Part shown: positions 27,405 to 36,447 of the stretch, in pieces | Layout of the letters: every line of letters starts with the position of its first letter | Position numbering within the stretch: the stretch's first letter is position 1 | Source: Arthrobacter_N sp051262515 | GTDB lineage: Bacteria; Actinomycetota; Actinomycetes; Actinomycetales; Micrococcaceae | DNA length: 64,000 bases | NCBI RefSeq assembly: GCF_051262515.1 | Contig: NZ_JBIMER010000014.1 | Coordinates: 9,543-73,542, forward strand | Direction of reading: 5' to 3' | Notes under the pieces: generated by a model | The model's database searches: none | What the model was told of the DNA's origin: nothing | What the model saw: only the letters and a program-made list of their open reading frames with translations | Translations under genes and position numbers: made by a program

Positions 27405-28682
27405 ATGACCCAGAACAGCAGCACGCCCGACGACAAGCCCCTGGACGCCGGAGACGCCGACCACGAAGACTCGGCTACCGGCTCGCCCTCGGACCAGGCG
27501 GACACGGACGGCGCGGCCGCGGCTCGGCCCGGGACCCCGGCCGAGAACGCCACCGATCCGGCAATTGATCCGGCATTCGAAGCGTCCTCCGCGCCGGCGG
27601 GGGAGGTGGCCGAAGCGTCCGGTGGTGCCACCGAAGACGGTCCTCGGGACGTGGATGCGGTCGCCCTGCCGGATCTCGCGGGGTGGGAACCCTCGGGGAC
27701 CGTCAAGACCGAGCAGCAGCACGGGCCCGAGGTCGGAGCCTCTGCTACCGTGGACGCGCCGGAGACGGCGGCTTCGCTGACGGCGGACCGCCTGTTGGAA
27801 CCGCGCAATCGTCCGCCGGCCGCCGGGTGGCGCCGCTGGCTGTTCGCCTCGACGTTCGGCAAGGTCAACGTGGGCGATTCCGACGCCGTGCGGCTCCAGC
27901 GCATCACCGAGCACAAGATCGCGGCGTCGCTGGGCGAGGGGACGCGCTACGTCCCGGTGCTCTCGCGCAAGGGCGGCGTCGGAAAGACCACCGTCACCAC
28001 GCTGTTGGGCATGGCGCTCGCCCAGATCCGAGAGGACCGGATCATCGCCATGGACGCCAACCCCGACCGCGGGACGCTGACGGACCGGTCGCCCGGGAAG
28101 GCCCGCTACACCGCGCGCCAACTCGTGCAGAACCGCTTCATGGTCGATTCCTTCTCCAAGCTCTCCACGTATGCGGCCCGCGAGGGTTCCCGGCTGCACG
28201 TCCTGGCTTCCGACACGGACCCGCACGTCGCGGAGGCGTTCGACGACGCCGACTACCGTGCCGTGACCGACCTGCTGTCCAGGTTCTATTCGATCGTCCT
28301 CACCGATTCCGGTACGGGAATGGTCCACTCGGTCATGAAGGGCACGTTGGACAAGGCCGACGCCGTCGTTCTGGTCTCCGGCGCCAGCGTGGACGAGGCA
28401 CGCCTCGCCTCGGAGACGCTCTCCTGGCTGGAGGCCCACGGCCGCACGGACCTGTCCGAGCGGGCGATCGTGGTCATCAACCAGTCGGCCGGGAAGGGCC
28501 GCGCGGTCAACGTCGAGGAAATCGAGGCGCATTTCCGCACGCGCGTCGCCACCGTGGTCCGCCTACCGCACGATCCGCACTTGGCCGAGGGGTCCCGCAT
28601 CGACCTCGCCCGGCTGCGCCCCGCCACGCGCGAGGCCGCCATGGAACTGGCGGCGCTCGTCGTCGACGAGCTGAGGGGCTGA
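27405..28682 (+). CDS. MinD/ParA-like ATPase with disordered N-terminus
   Basis: A 425-residue protein. About 135 N-terminal residues are acidic, Ala/Glu/Asp-rich and disordered. A SIMIBI ATPase domain follows with VLSRKGGVGKTTVTTLLG (P-loop with signature Lys) and AMDANPDRGTLTDR as Walker A'. The RYVPVLSRKGGV and TLTDR features resemble MinD-like ATPases seen near type VII secretion or Flp loci, but no such genes are here. Its stop lies four bases before mtr, so the two may be cotranscribed. Function unknown beyond nucleotide-driven localisation. Confidence 0.85.
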   Translation: MTQNSSTPDDKPLDAGDADHEDSATGSPSDQADTDGAAAARPGTPAENATDPAIDPAFEASSAPAGEVAEASGGATEDGPRDVDAVALPDLAGWEPSGTVKTEQQHGPEVGASATVDAPETAASLTADRLLEPRNRPPAAGWRRWLFASTFGKVNVGDSDAVRLQRITEHKIAASLGEGTRYVPVLSRKGGVGKTTVTTLLGMALAQIREDRIIAMDANPDRGTLTDRSPGKARYTARQLVQNRFMVDSFSKLSTYAAREGSRLHVLASDTDPHVAEAFDDADYRAVTDLLSRFYSIVLTDSGTGMVHSVMKGTLDKADAVVLVSGASVDEARLASETLSWLEAHGRTDLSERAIVVINQSAGKGRAVNVEEIEAHFRTRVATVVRLPHDPHLAEGSRIDLARLRPATREAAMELAALVVDELRG

Positions 28683-28686
28683 CGGC

Positions 28687-30114
28687 ATGCCGCACTACGA
28701 CCTGGCGATCATCGGTTCCGGATCGGGAAACTCACTCGTCACGCCCTTCTGGGACGACAAGAGGGTCGCCATCATCGACGGCGGCACGTTCGGGGGCACC
28801 TGCCTGAACGTGGGGTGCATCCCCACCAAGATGTTCGTGTACCCGGCCCAGTTGGCTGCCGCGCCGGCACAGGCGCGGCGCCTCGGCGTCGACCTGGCCT
28901 TGGACGGCGTGCGCTGGGCCGACATCCGCGACCGGGTCTTCGGCCGCATCGACGCGATCTCCGCCGCCGGGCGAAACTACCGCGCGGACGAGCTGGAGCA
29001 CGTCGACCTGTACGAGGAGCACGTCCGTTTCACCGGTCCACGCACGCTGCTCACCGACTCCGGCACGGAGATCACGGCCGATCGCATCGTGGTTGCCACG
29101 GGCTCGCGGGCGGTGCTGCCGGACCTTCCGGGAATGGACCTGCCGCAGGTGCACACCTCGGACACCGTCATGCGGCTGCCCGCGCTGCCGGAGCGCGTGC
29201 TGGTGCTCGGCGGCGGATTCATCGCCGCGGAGTTCGCCCACGTCTTCCATTCGCTGGGTTCCGATGTGGTTCAGGTCAACCGGTCGGGGCGCCTGCTGCG
29301 GCAGCACGACGCGGAGATTTCACGCCGGTTCACCTCCGCTGCCGTCGAACGCTGGCGCCTCGAGCTTGGCTACGCGGTGACGGGCGTCGAGGAGAACGCC
29401 GACGGTTCCGTCACGGCCTCGTTCGCGCCGGACGGCGCCGGACGCGCCCTGAGCGTCGAAGCCGACGTCGTGCTGATCGCCACCGGGCGCGTGCCCAACA
29501 CGGATCGGTTGGGGGTCGAAGCGGCCGGTTTCGACGTCGACGACAACGGCACGCTCGCCGTGGACGACTTCCAGCGGGTCCTCGTCGGCGGGGAACCCTG
29601 CGAGGGCGTGTACGCGCTGGGGGACGCGTCCAACGAGTACCAACTCAAGCATGTCGCCAACCGGGAGGCGCGCGTCGTCGCGCACAACCTGGAACGGCCG
29701 GACAGTCCCCGAATCATGGACCGGTCCCACGTGCCGGCCGCCGTCTTCACGGATCCGCAGATCGCGGCCGTGGGCCTCACGGAGGAACAGGCTCGCGCCC
29801 AGGCATCCGCGGGCACCGACATCGTCACCGTGGTCCAGGAATACGGCTCGACGGCGTATGGCTGGGCGATGGACGACGGCGAGGGGATCGTCAAGCTCGT
29901 CGCGGACAGGAAGTCGCGCAGGTTGCTCGGCGCCCACATCATGGGGCACGAGGCGTCCATCCTGATCCAGCCCCTCATCCAGGCGATGGTGGCGGGCACG
30001 GACGTGCCCACGATGGCGCGGGGGCAGTACTGGATCCATCCCGCGCTCACGGAGGTCGTGGAGAACGCCCTCCTGGCGCTGGGGGTCGACGCCGCGGACG
30101 GCGACCCGCTGTAG
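28687..30114 (+). CDS. mtr: Mycothione reductase
   Basis: A 475-residue flavoprotein disulfide reductase that reduces mycothiol disulfide with NADPH. Visible are the FAD motif IIGSGSGNS, the redox pair in GGTCLNVGCIPTK, the NADPH-binding VLVLGGGFIAAEFAHVF, GDASNEYQLKHVANRE, and the C-terminal active-site His-Pro in YWIHPALTEVVENAL. The GSGSGNSLVTPFW form at the N-terminus separates Mtr from lipoamide dehydrogenase and mercuric reductase. Its presence implies mycothiol as the main thiol. Confidence 0.94.
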   Translation: MPHYDLAIIGSGSGNSLVTPFWDDKRVAIIDGGTFGGTCLNVGCIPTKMFVYPAQLAAAPAQARRLGVDLALDGVRWADIRDRVFGRIDAISAAGRNYRADELEHVDLYEEHVRFTGPRTLLTDSGTEITADRIVVATGSRAVLPDLPGMDLPQVHTSDTVMRLPALPERVLVLGGGFIAAEFAHVFHSLGSDVVQVNRSGRLLRQHDAEISRRFTSAAVERWRLELGYAVTGVEENADGSVTASFAPDGAGRALSVEADVVLIATGRVPNTDRLGVEAAGFDVDDNGTLAVDDFQRVLVGGEPCEGVYALGDASNEYQLKHVANREARVVAHNLERPDSPRIMDRSHVPAAVFTDPQIAAVGLTEEQARAQASAGTDIVTVVQEYGSTAYGWAMDDGEGIVKLVADRKSRRLLGAHIMGHEASILIQPLIQAMVAGTDVPTMARGQYWIHPALTEVVENALLALGVDAADGDPL

Positions 30115-30129
30115 GGACCGGCGCACGGC

Positions 30130-30165
30130 AAAGGCCGGCGCCGCCTTCTGGCGGGGCCGGCCCTT
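30130..30165. terminator. Imperfect hairpin between mtr and fadD
   Basis: A 16-bp stem with two mismatches (30130-30145 with 30150-30165) and a TTCT loop, between convergent genes ending at 30114 and 30184. Confidence 0.6.
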
Positions 30166-30183
30166 GGCTTTGCGCCGGAGCGG

Positions 30184-31989
30184 CTAGCGGCGGTCCGCCG
30201 CGTAGATGTCCTCCACGACCGGCCCGAAGTCCTGCAGGACCTGCGCCCGCTTGATCTTCAGCGACGGCGTGAGGTGGCCCGAGGTCTCCGTGAAGTCCGT
30301 GGGAACGATCCTGAACTCCTTGATCGCCTCCGCCTTGGACACGGATTCGTTGGCGTGGTCGACGATCCCCTGGATGGCGTCGCGGACCTCCGGCAGCTCG
30401 GCCGCCTGGGCCACGGTGGCGGACGGGAGGTTGTGGCGCTGCAGCCAGCCCGGCAGGGCCTCCTCGTCCAGCGTCACCAGCGCGGCGATGAACGCCCGCT
30501 GGTCGCCGACGACGACGCACTGGGACACCAGCGCGTCCGCCCGGATCGCGTCCTCCAACTGGGCGGGGACGACGTTCTTTCCGCTGGCCGTCACGATGAT
30601 TTCCTTCTTGCGTCCGGTGATCCGCAGGAAGCCGTCCTCGTCGAGTTCGCCGATGTCGCCGGTGCGGAACCAGCCGTCCACGAACGTCTCGGCCTCCAGG
30701 TCCGGACGGTTGAAGTAGCCGCGCATGACGCAGTTGCCGTTGGCGAGGATCTCGCCGTCGTCCGCGATCTTGACGCCGTTGCCCGGAATGGGAGCCCCCA
30801 CCGTGCCGATCTTGATCCGCTTCGGCGTGTTGACCGTGATCGGCGCCGTGGTCTCGGTGAGCCCGTAGCCCTCCAGGATCATCAGTCCGATCCCGTTGAA
30901 GAAATGGCCGAGCCGCTCGCCCAGCGGCCCTCCGCCGGAGACGGCATGGACCACGCGGCCGCCCATGGCCGCGCGGATCTTCCCGTAGACCAGCTTGTCG
31001 AAGAGCTGGTGCTTCAGCCCGAGGACCAGGGGGACCTTCCCCTGCTCCTTCGCCCGCGAGTAGGCGATGGCTGTGTCCGCGGCCGCGTGGAAGATCTTGC
31101 CCTTGCCGCCGTCCTCGGCCTTGAGCATAGAGGAGTTGTAGACCTTCTCGAAGACGCGCGGAACGGCGAGGATGAACGTCGGCCGGTAGCTCTGCAGGTC
31201 CGGCAGGAGGTTCTTGACGTCCGCGGTGTGGGCTACCGTCGCGCCCGCGGCGACGCACAGCACGGAGATGAACCGGGCGAACACGTGGGCGAGCGGGAGG
31301 AACATGATGGTGGAGGCGCCCGGGTGGACGCATTCCGGCAGGGCGGCCGCCGCGTTCTCGCTGAGTTCCACGAAGTTGCGGTGCGTGAGTTCGCAGCCCT
31401 TGGGGCGGCCGGTGGTGCCGGAGGTGTAGATGATGGTCGCCAGGCTGTCCAGGTTCAGCGAGGTGCGGCGTTCCTCGAGGACCTCGTCGCCGACCGACCG
31501 GCCCGCCTCTCGCAGGACGTCCAGCCCGCCGCCGTCGATCTGCCACACGTGCTCCAGCCCGTTCAGCCCCTCCTGGGAGGCTGCCTGCCGCACGACGTTC
31601 TCGTGGTGTCCCGCCTCGACCACGACGCCGGTGGCGCCGGAGTCGCCGAGGATCCACGCCACCTGGGTCGGGGAGGAGGTCTCGTACACGGGGACGGAGA
31701 CGCATCCGGCGAACCAGATGGCGAAGTCCACGAGCGCCCATTCGTAGCGGGTGCGGGACATGATGCCGATCCGTCCGCCGGGTTCGACGCCCTCGGCGAT
31801 CAGGCCCTTGGCGATGGCGGACGCATCCGCGGCGAAGTCCTTGGCATGGACATCAAGCCATCCGCCCTTGCCGTCCGGACGCGCGAACAGGACGGGATTG
31901 TCCGCCGAGGCGGCCTGACGCAAGACAAAGTCGGTGGAATTGGTCGCGGGCGGGCTGACCACAAGCGGGGGTACGCTGAATTCGCGCAC
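30184..31989 (-). CDS. Long-chain acyl-CoA synthetase (FadD15-like)
   Basis: A 601-residue AMP-dependent ligase of the FadD15/long-chain type. Motifs are the P-loop IIYTSGTTGRPKG, FLPLAHVFARF (long-chain subgroup), GYGLTETTAP, and WFRTGDIGELDEDGFLRITGRKKEIIVTASGKNV. GTG 31989 after GAGGAG is chosen; the frame is open to 32073, but that extension lies in the divergent promoter. It activates fatty acids for degradation or lipid synthesis. No beta-oxidation genes are adjacent. Confidence 0.9.
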   Translation of the reverse strand: MREFSVPPLVVSPPATNSTDFVLRQAASADNPVLFARPDGKGGWLDVHAKDFAADASAIAKGLIAEGVEPGGRIGIMSRTRYEWALVDFAIWFAGCVSVPVYETSSPTQVAWILGDSGATGVVVEAGHHENVVRQAASQEGLNGLEHVWQIDGGGLDVLREAGRSVGDEVLEERRTSLNLDSLATIIYTSGTTGRPKGCELTHRNFVELSENAAAALPECVHPGASTIMFLPLAHVFARFISVLCVAAGATVAHTADVKNLLPDLQSYRPTFILAVPRVFEKVYNSSMLKAEDGGKGKIFHAAADTAIAYSRAKEQGKVPLVLGLKHQLFDKLVYGKIRAAMGGRVVHAVSGGGPLGERLGHFFNGIGLMILEGYGLTETTAPITVNTPKRIKIGTVGAPIPGNGVKIADDGEILANGNCVMRGYFNRPDLEAETFVDGWFRTGDIGELDEDGFLRITGRKKEIIVTASGKNVVPAQLEDAIRADALVSQCVVVGDQRAFIAALVTLDEEALPGWLQRHNLPSATVAQAAELPEVRDAIQGIVDHANESVSKAEAIKEFRIVPTDFTETSGHLTPSLKIKRAQVLQDFGPVVEDIYAADRR

Positions 31990-32127
31990 AATGGGCTCCT
32001 CTTCGTCGAGTGGGACCTTCCGGCCGAACCCCAGCGGATCGGCCGTTGACTCCAGCCTAGTGTGTCGCGTCACAAAAAATACCCGCTAGTAACTTATGGC
32101 GAGGACAAACTTCGGAAAGGGTGCTGG
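31990..32127. promoter_or_regulatory. Divergent promoter region, acyl-CoA synthetase / ROK kinase
   Basis: A 138-bp region between divergent starts. It contains TACCCGCTAGTA (32080-32091), an imperfect dyad with TAC/GTA ends that could bind a TetR-type fatty-acid regulator. This is a guess from its shape, with no family consensus checked. Confidence 0.3.
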
Positions 32128-33099
32128 ATGACGGCAGGAGCGGCGGTCGGCGTCGACATCGGGGGTACCAAAATCGCCGCGGGCGTGGTCGACGCCGAAG
32201 GCGTGGTGCTGCGCCGTCTCGGGCGGCCGACGCCGGGGCACGATCCGCGGGAGGTCGAGTCCGCCGTCGTGGAGGTGGTGCGCGAGCTGGCTGGCGACAC
32301 GCCCGGGATGCCGGTGGGGGTCGGCGCCGCCGGCTGGATGGACCCGGTGACGGGGAACGTCCGCTTCAGCCCCCATCTGGCCTGGCGCAACGAACCGTTG
32401 CGGAGCCGACTCGAGGGTTTCTTGAATCGGCCGGTGGCCGTCGCGAACGATGCCGATGCCGCCGGCTGGGCCGAGTGGCGGTTCGGCGCGGGGCGGGGGG
32501 AGGAGCAGTTCGTGTGCCTGACGCTGGGGACGGGCATCGGTGGAGCCCTGGTGATCGACGGCGTTTTGCGCCGTGGCCGGCATGGGGTGGCCGGCGAGTT
32601 CGGCCACCAGGTCGTCGTGCCGGGGGGCCACCGCTGCGAGTGCGGCAACCGCGGGTGCTGGGAACAGTACGCGTCCGGCAACGCGTTGGGGCGCGAAGGC
32701 CGGGAAATGGCCCGGGCGGACTCGCCGGTGGCCCACGCGCTGCTGGCCGCGGCCGGAGGGGACCCTGAAGCCATCAACGGCGAACTGGTCACGAGGCTGG
32801 CGCGCGACGGGGATCCCGCCTCCATGGACCTGGTTGCCGAGGCCGGGGAATGGCTGGGACTGGGACTGGCGAACCTGGCCGCGGCTTTGGACCCCGGCAC
32901 CTTTGTCATCGGGGGAGGGCTGGGGTCGGCGTCGACGGGCCTGCTGGAAGCCGCGGAGGCCTCGTATCGGCGGCAACTCACCGGCCGCGGCTACCGCCCG
33001 TTTGCGCGGGTCCTCCGCGCCCGGCTGGGAGCGGACGCGGGACTGGTCGGATCGGCCGATCTCGCTCGGGTCGAGGCGCGCGGCGCGGCGCGGGCGTAA
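32128..33099 (+). CDS. ROK-family sugar kinase, probable glucokinase
   Basis: A 323-residue ROK protein with the ATP-binding GVDIGGTKIAAGVV (residues 8-21), the catalytic Asp in VANDADAAGWAE, and GTGIGGALVIDG. The zinc motif C-E-C-G-N-R-G-C-W-E and GEFGHQVVV are typical of ROK glucokinases. ATG 32128 follows GGAAAGGG. Glucose is the most likely substrate; other hexoses are possible. The gene stands alone. Confidence 0.87.
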   Translation: MTAGAAVGVDIGGTKIAAGVVDAEGVVLRRLGRPTPGHDPREVESAVVEVVRELAGDTPGMPVGVGAAGWMDPVTGNVRFSPHLAWRNEPLRSRLEGFLNRPVAVANDADAAGWAEWRFGAGRGEEQFVCLTLGTGIGGALVIDGVLRRGRHGVAGEFGHQVVVPGGHRCECGNRGCWEQYASGNALGREGREMARADSPVAHALLAAAGGDPEAINGELVTRLARDGDPASMDLVAEAGEWLGLGLANLAAALDPGTFVIGGGLGSASTGLLEAAEASYRRQLTGRGYRPFARVLRARLGADAGLVGSADLARVEARGAARA

Positions 33100-33132
33100 G
33101 GCGATGGGCGCGTCGGCCTTTCGCCGGTGCTC

Positions 33133-33582
33133 CTAGACGCGCGAACCGTCGTCGTTGCCCGTTCGGTGCCGCGGCAGGCGCCACAGCAGGTAGCCGACCG
33201 CAACGAGGAACGCCAGGCACAAGCCGATCCACGCGACCGCCGGCGCCCCGCGCCACAGGATGGCCAGCAGCAGCAGGGCCAGGGGAGCGCCGGCCGCGCC
33301 GCACCAGGCCAGAACGGTCATGGGGTTGCCGCTGCCCAAGGCGGGGGGATCCTCGGGGACGAAGGCGTCGTCGTCGTCGTCCGGTTCCGGCGGCGAGTAA
33401 TCGCGCGGACCGGGCGCGGCGGGATCCGCTATGCGCGGGGCCGGAACAGCCGGCGCGGGCCGTTCCGACGGTGCGGACTGTTCGGCGGACGGATCCGTGG
33501 ATTCGAGCTGCCGGACAAGGTCCCGCCAGGCGGCGTCGTCGGAGGACGGGTCCCGGCGCGGATCGGGATCGTGGTTAGGCAC
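33133..33582 (-). CDS. Small membrane protein with disordered N-terminus
   Basis: A 149-residue protein. About 85 residues are Pro/Asp/Glu-rich and disordered, followed by two hydrophobic segments (about 88-108 and 113-133) and a basic tail. ATG 33582 overlaps the upstream hydrolase gene by 8 bp, so it is probably translated from the same message. No family recognised. Confidence 0.75.
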   Translation of the reverse strand: MPNHDPDPRRDPSSDDAAWRDLVRQLESTDPSAEQSAPSERPAPAVPAPRIADPAAPGPRDYSPPEPDDDDDAFVPEDPPALGSGNPMTVLAWCGAAGAPLALLLLAILWRGAPAVAWIGLCLAFLVAVGYLLWRLPRHRTGNDDGSRV

Positions 33583-34360
33583 TGCTGCCGCCTTCGGTGT
33601 GGGAACGGACGAATGCGATCGAGCCCTCGAACATCAGGACGGCGTCGTGGTCGAGGGTGGCCACGTGGAAGCTCTTTTCGAGGGCGCGGACGGTGGGCGG
33701 CGGCGCCCCGGGCGGCCGCTTGGCCAGTCCCGCCAACAGCGCGTCGATGCTGGAATCCGGCACCACGTGGTCCACCCGCGAGCGGTAAACGAGTACGGGC
33801 GCCCAGACGCTGGGGAGGGCGCGCCGCGTGTGGCGGAACAGGAGCGCCAGCTGTTCGACGGCGGCGACGGGCGTCCGGTCGTAGGCACCCTCGTCCGCGC
33901 CCGCCAGCGCGATGTCGTTGGCTATCGCGGCCACGGATTTCACCGCGTATTTGATGATGCCCGCAAAGCGCGCGGCCGGGTCGGCGAAGGTCAAGCCGGG
34001 ATTGGCGACAACGACGCCGGCCACGGACCGGTTGGCCGCCAGCTGGAGCGCCAGCGCCCCGCCCATCGAGAGGCCGAAGACGAAGACGTTGCGGTGCGCC
34101 CGCTGGAGGAAATCGAACTCCCGCTCAACGGCGCGTGTCCACGAGGTGTGCCGGGTGCGGGCCAGGTCCTGCCACGTGGTTCCGTGGCCCGGCAGGAGGG
34201 GGAGGCTGACGGTCAGACCCGCCTCCACCAGGGCGTCGGCCCACGGGCGCATGCTGCGCGGGCCGGAGGTGAAGCCGTGCACCAGCAGCACGGCATCGGG
34301 GCCGCCGCGCACCCTGAACGGGGTTTCGGCGCCCTCGGGTGGCCGGGGCGAGAAGTCCAT
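33575..34360 (-). CDS. Alpha/beta hydrolase, carboxylesterase/monoacylglycerol-lipase type
   Basis: A 261-residue alpha/beta hydrolase. VLLVHGFTSGPRSM gives the oxyanion strand, the nucleophile elbow is FGLSMGGALAL, and an acidic residue with a late His (KSFHVATLDHDA) completes the triad. The HGFTSGP and GLSMGG forms fit the Est30/carboxylesterase group. ATG 34360 follows GGGAG; longer frames to 34624 run into non-coding DNA. It is the last conserved chromosomal gene before the island. Confidence 0.88.
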   Translation of the reverse strand: MDFSPRPPEGAETPFRVRGGPDAVLLVHGFTSGPRSMRPWADALVEAGLTVSLPLLPGHGTTWQDLARTRHTSWTRAVEREFDFLQRAHRNVFVFGLSMGGALALQLAANRSVAGVVVANPGLTFADPAARFAGIIKYAVKSVAAIANDIALAGADEGAYDRTPVAAVEQLALLFRHTRRALPSVWAPVLVYRSRVDHVVPDSSIDALLAGLAKRPPGAPPPTVRALEKSFHVATLDHDAVLMFEGSIAFVRSHTEGGSSA

Positions 34361-34620
34361 GATGCTCCCGATGGTGCCCGGAGGTGGGTGCTCCAGGGGT
34401 GGATGTGTGCCTAGAGTAGAGCCTAACCGACTCGCGGTCCGCGGCATGTCCGTGCCGCCAGGCCCACAACCCTCACGGGCGGAAGGCACACGCGTGTTGT
34501 GTGCCATCACAACATCGGGATAGAGCACCAACTCCCTTGCCGATAAAGGGATCGGCGGGCCCCAAGGCGACCACCGGGCGACCTCAGGGGGCCCCAACTC
34601 TAGCAAAACTCTTCCACGAG
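34361..34620. other. Non-coding junction: hydrolase promoter and left island edge
   Basis: Between the hydrolase start and the integrase stop. It contains a short stem GCCGAT/ATCGGC (about 34540-34557) and no tRNA or tmRNA fragment that I can recognise. The left attachment site should lie here, but no direct-repeat partner was found inside the window. Confidence 0.45.
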
Positions 34621-35997
34621 TCACATTTCGGCATTCAGCCGGCCTCCCCCCCGCACGTGCGCCTGGCGTCCGCCGAGCGCGCCTGTTGGGTCCAGGAACT
34701 GCCTCATGGTGGGGTCAACGTACTTCTGAGTGGTGGAGATCTGTGAATGCCCGGCCAAGACGCGCGCGGCCTCCAGATCCGTCATTGCAACCATGGTGAC
34801 CCTCGTTCGCCGGCAGGTGTGCGTCCCTACCCAGCTCAGATCCACGTCGCCCGGGCCCACTTTGAACTTCAGGGCCTGACGGAGCTGCCGGTCCAAATTG
34901 CCCTGGTCGACCACGCCTCCGTCCTTGTTGGGGAACAGCCAGCCGGTGGTGGTCCCGACGCGGGCGATCTGCTCGCGGACGTAGCGGGATGCTCGGGCGT
35001 CCAGAACGACCGGGGTGCGGGCGCGCAACCTGGATTTGTCCCACGCCTCGTAGTAAGGAGTGCCGTTGTCGTCGAACTTGACGGCGCCCGCCAGTTGCAT
35101 CACTAGGGGGCTCTTCGCCTCGCCGGGGAAGGCCTCCCAGATGTTTTCGATGCGTGCGGCAAGGGCCTCCGACACACGGGCCGCGTTCGAGAGCATGAGG
35201 GCCATGATCACGGGGACCCGTTCGGCCCGCGGGTCGCGGGACCCGCCGTGGACATAGCCCTCGAGCCGGTCGAAAAGGGCCTTGTCCTCCCAGGGGAACA
35301 GCGCGCGGGGGGTTTTTTCAGCGGCCTTGCGCTCTGCGGCGAAGGTATCCCGGATCCTCGGGGGCCGCCTGTCCCCGTACACCTCATGGTCATCGGCGAG
35401 CTGGATCAGGTTGCGGATGAGCAGCATGGTCGTCCGCGCGGCTCCGAGCCCGCCGATGCCTTGGTCCCGAAACTGGCCGCCCTTGGTCTTTACTTGCACG
35501 GTTCGTCCGGCTCGGACGGCGGCCAGCACAGCGGTGACCGTTCCAGGCTTCACCTGCTCGATGGTGCGCGCGCCGAGGGCGGGACCGATCCAGTGCTCCC
35601 ACTGTGTCTTATACATGGAGCGGGTGCGCGGGGCCTTGCCGGGTCCGGACTCGAGCATCCAGGCATCCCACAGAGCGGCGAATGGGGAGTCGAGGGTGAG
35701 CTGGTCGGTCCCCGGGATGTGGCGCAGCGCACGACGGGCGCCATCGACTGCGGCCGCCTTGGCGGCCGTCTCCGTGGCGCCCTGAGCGGTGGCTTCCCGG
35801 GTTCGGCTCCCATCCAACGGCCAGTAGCGCACGCTGGCCTTGTAAATGAGGGAGGTTCCGGTTTTTTCGGCCTCGATGATGATCCGGCGACCCCTATTGG
35901 TGCTGCGACCTGCACCGTCGAACGGGTCGTATAAGGTGCGGGGTTCGGCGATGGTTCCGGGTGCGTGGCGGCGCGGACGCCCGCGGGCGATGGGCAT
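34621..35997 (-). CDS. Tyrosine recombinase (island integrase)
   Basis: A 458-residue phage-type integrase. An N-terminal arm-binding part and a core-binding domain (PFAALWDAWMLESGPGKAPRTRSMYKTQWEHWIG) precede the catalytic domain. The catalytic Arg is in NAARVSEALA, His-x-x-Arg in THTCRRTR, the later His in LAGHSQISTTQ, and the nucleophile Tyr in KYVD. ATG 35997 follows GAAGGG. It reads toward the chromosome, the usual orientation for an integrase at an element's end. It most likely inserted the island that fills the rest of the window. Confidence 0.93.
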   Translation of the reverse strand: MPIARGRPRRHAPGTIAEPRTLYDPFDGAGRSTNRGRRIIIEAEKTGTSLIYKASVRYWPLDGSRTREATAQGATETAAKAAAVDGARRALRHIPGTDQLTLDSPFAALWDAWMLESGPGKAPRTRSMYKTQWEHWIGPALGARTIEQVKPGTVTAVLAAVRAGRTVQVKTKGGQFRDQGIGGLGAARTTMLLIRNLIQLADDHEVYGDRRPPRIRDTFAAERKAAEKTPRALFPWEDKALFDRLEGYVHGGSRDPRAERVPVIMALMLSNAARVSEALAARIENIWEAFPGEAKSPLVMQLAGAVKFDDNGTPYYEAWDKSRLRARTPVVLDARASRYVREQIARVGTTTGWLFPNKDGGVVDQGNLDRQLRQALKFKVGPGDVDLSWVGTHTCRRTRVTMVAMTDLEAARVLAGHSQISTTQKYVDPTMRQFLDPTGALGGRQAHVRGGGRLNAEM

Positions 35998-36144
35998 TGG
36001 CCCTTCTTTCTGTGCAGGTCACGGTCCGGATCGGTCCGCTCATGATCCAATAGCGTAGCCCACTTTTCAGGTCGTGAGGGCGGGGGCTGATGGCGGTTCG
36101 GTTGACCTGAGACTTGAACGCGGGACACTGCACTCCCTACTGGT

Positions 36145-36369
36145 ATGAAAGCAACCCAGTCCCGCATCAACGCCGCTCCGATCGCCGGTATCCGTCCCCT
36201 TTTGGACCTACACGAGGTCGCCTACCTCCTTAATATTTCGGAATATCAGTTCCGGGAATGGCTCAAGCTAGGCCTTGCCCCGCGCGGGGCTAAGGTTGGC
36301 GGGCACTGGAAGTTCAAGCCGGAGGACGTCGTCGCGCACATCGAGGCGATCTTCGCCGATGCAGCCTAA
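36145..36369 (+). CDS. Excisionase-like helix-turn-helix protein
   Basis: A 74-residue protein with a single HTH_17 domain (LLDLHEVAYLLNISEYQFREWLKLGLAPRGAKVGGHWKFKPEDVVAHI). Such proteins act as recombination directionality factors or small regulators. It is divergent from the integrase, 147 bp away, which supports an excisionase role. Confidence 0.75.
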   Translation: MKATQSRINAAPIAGIRPLLDLHEVAYLLNISEYQFREWLKLGLAPRGAKVGGHWKFKPEDVVAHIEAIFADAA

Positions 36370-36447
36370 GGCCGGTTCCTCGCCCAGACATACGAAAGCA
36401 CCGTCTTGGGATGGGACCTTTTCATTGGGCTACAGACTCCTTTGTTT

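Noticed and set aside
22737..28532. A 1931-codon open frame on the minus strand across pyc and its neighbours
   Set aside because: It is antisense to pyc, which has every expected motif. Stop-free antisense frames are common in 70% GC DNA. Only its last part (the ParA gene) is real.
34500..34560. Short stem-loop before the integrase as a tRNA or tmRNA piece
   Set aside because: No cloverleaf, T-arm or CCA could be drawn; only a 6-bp stem.
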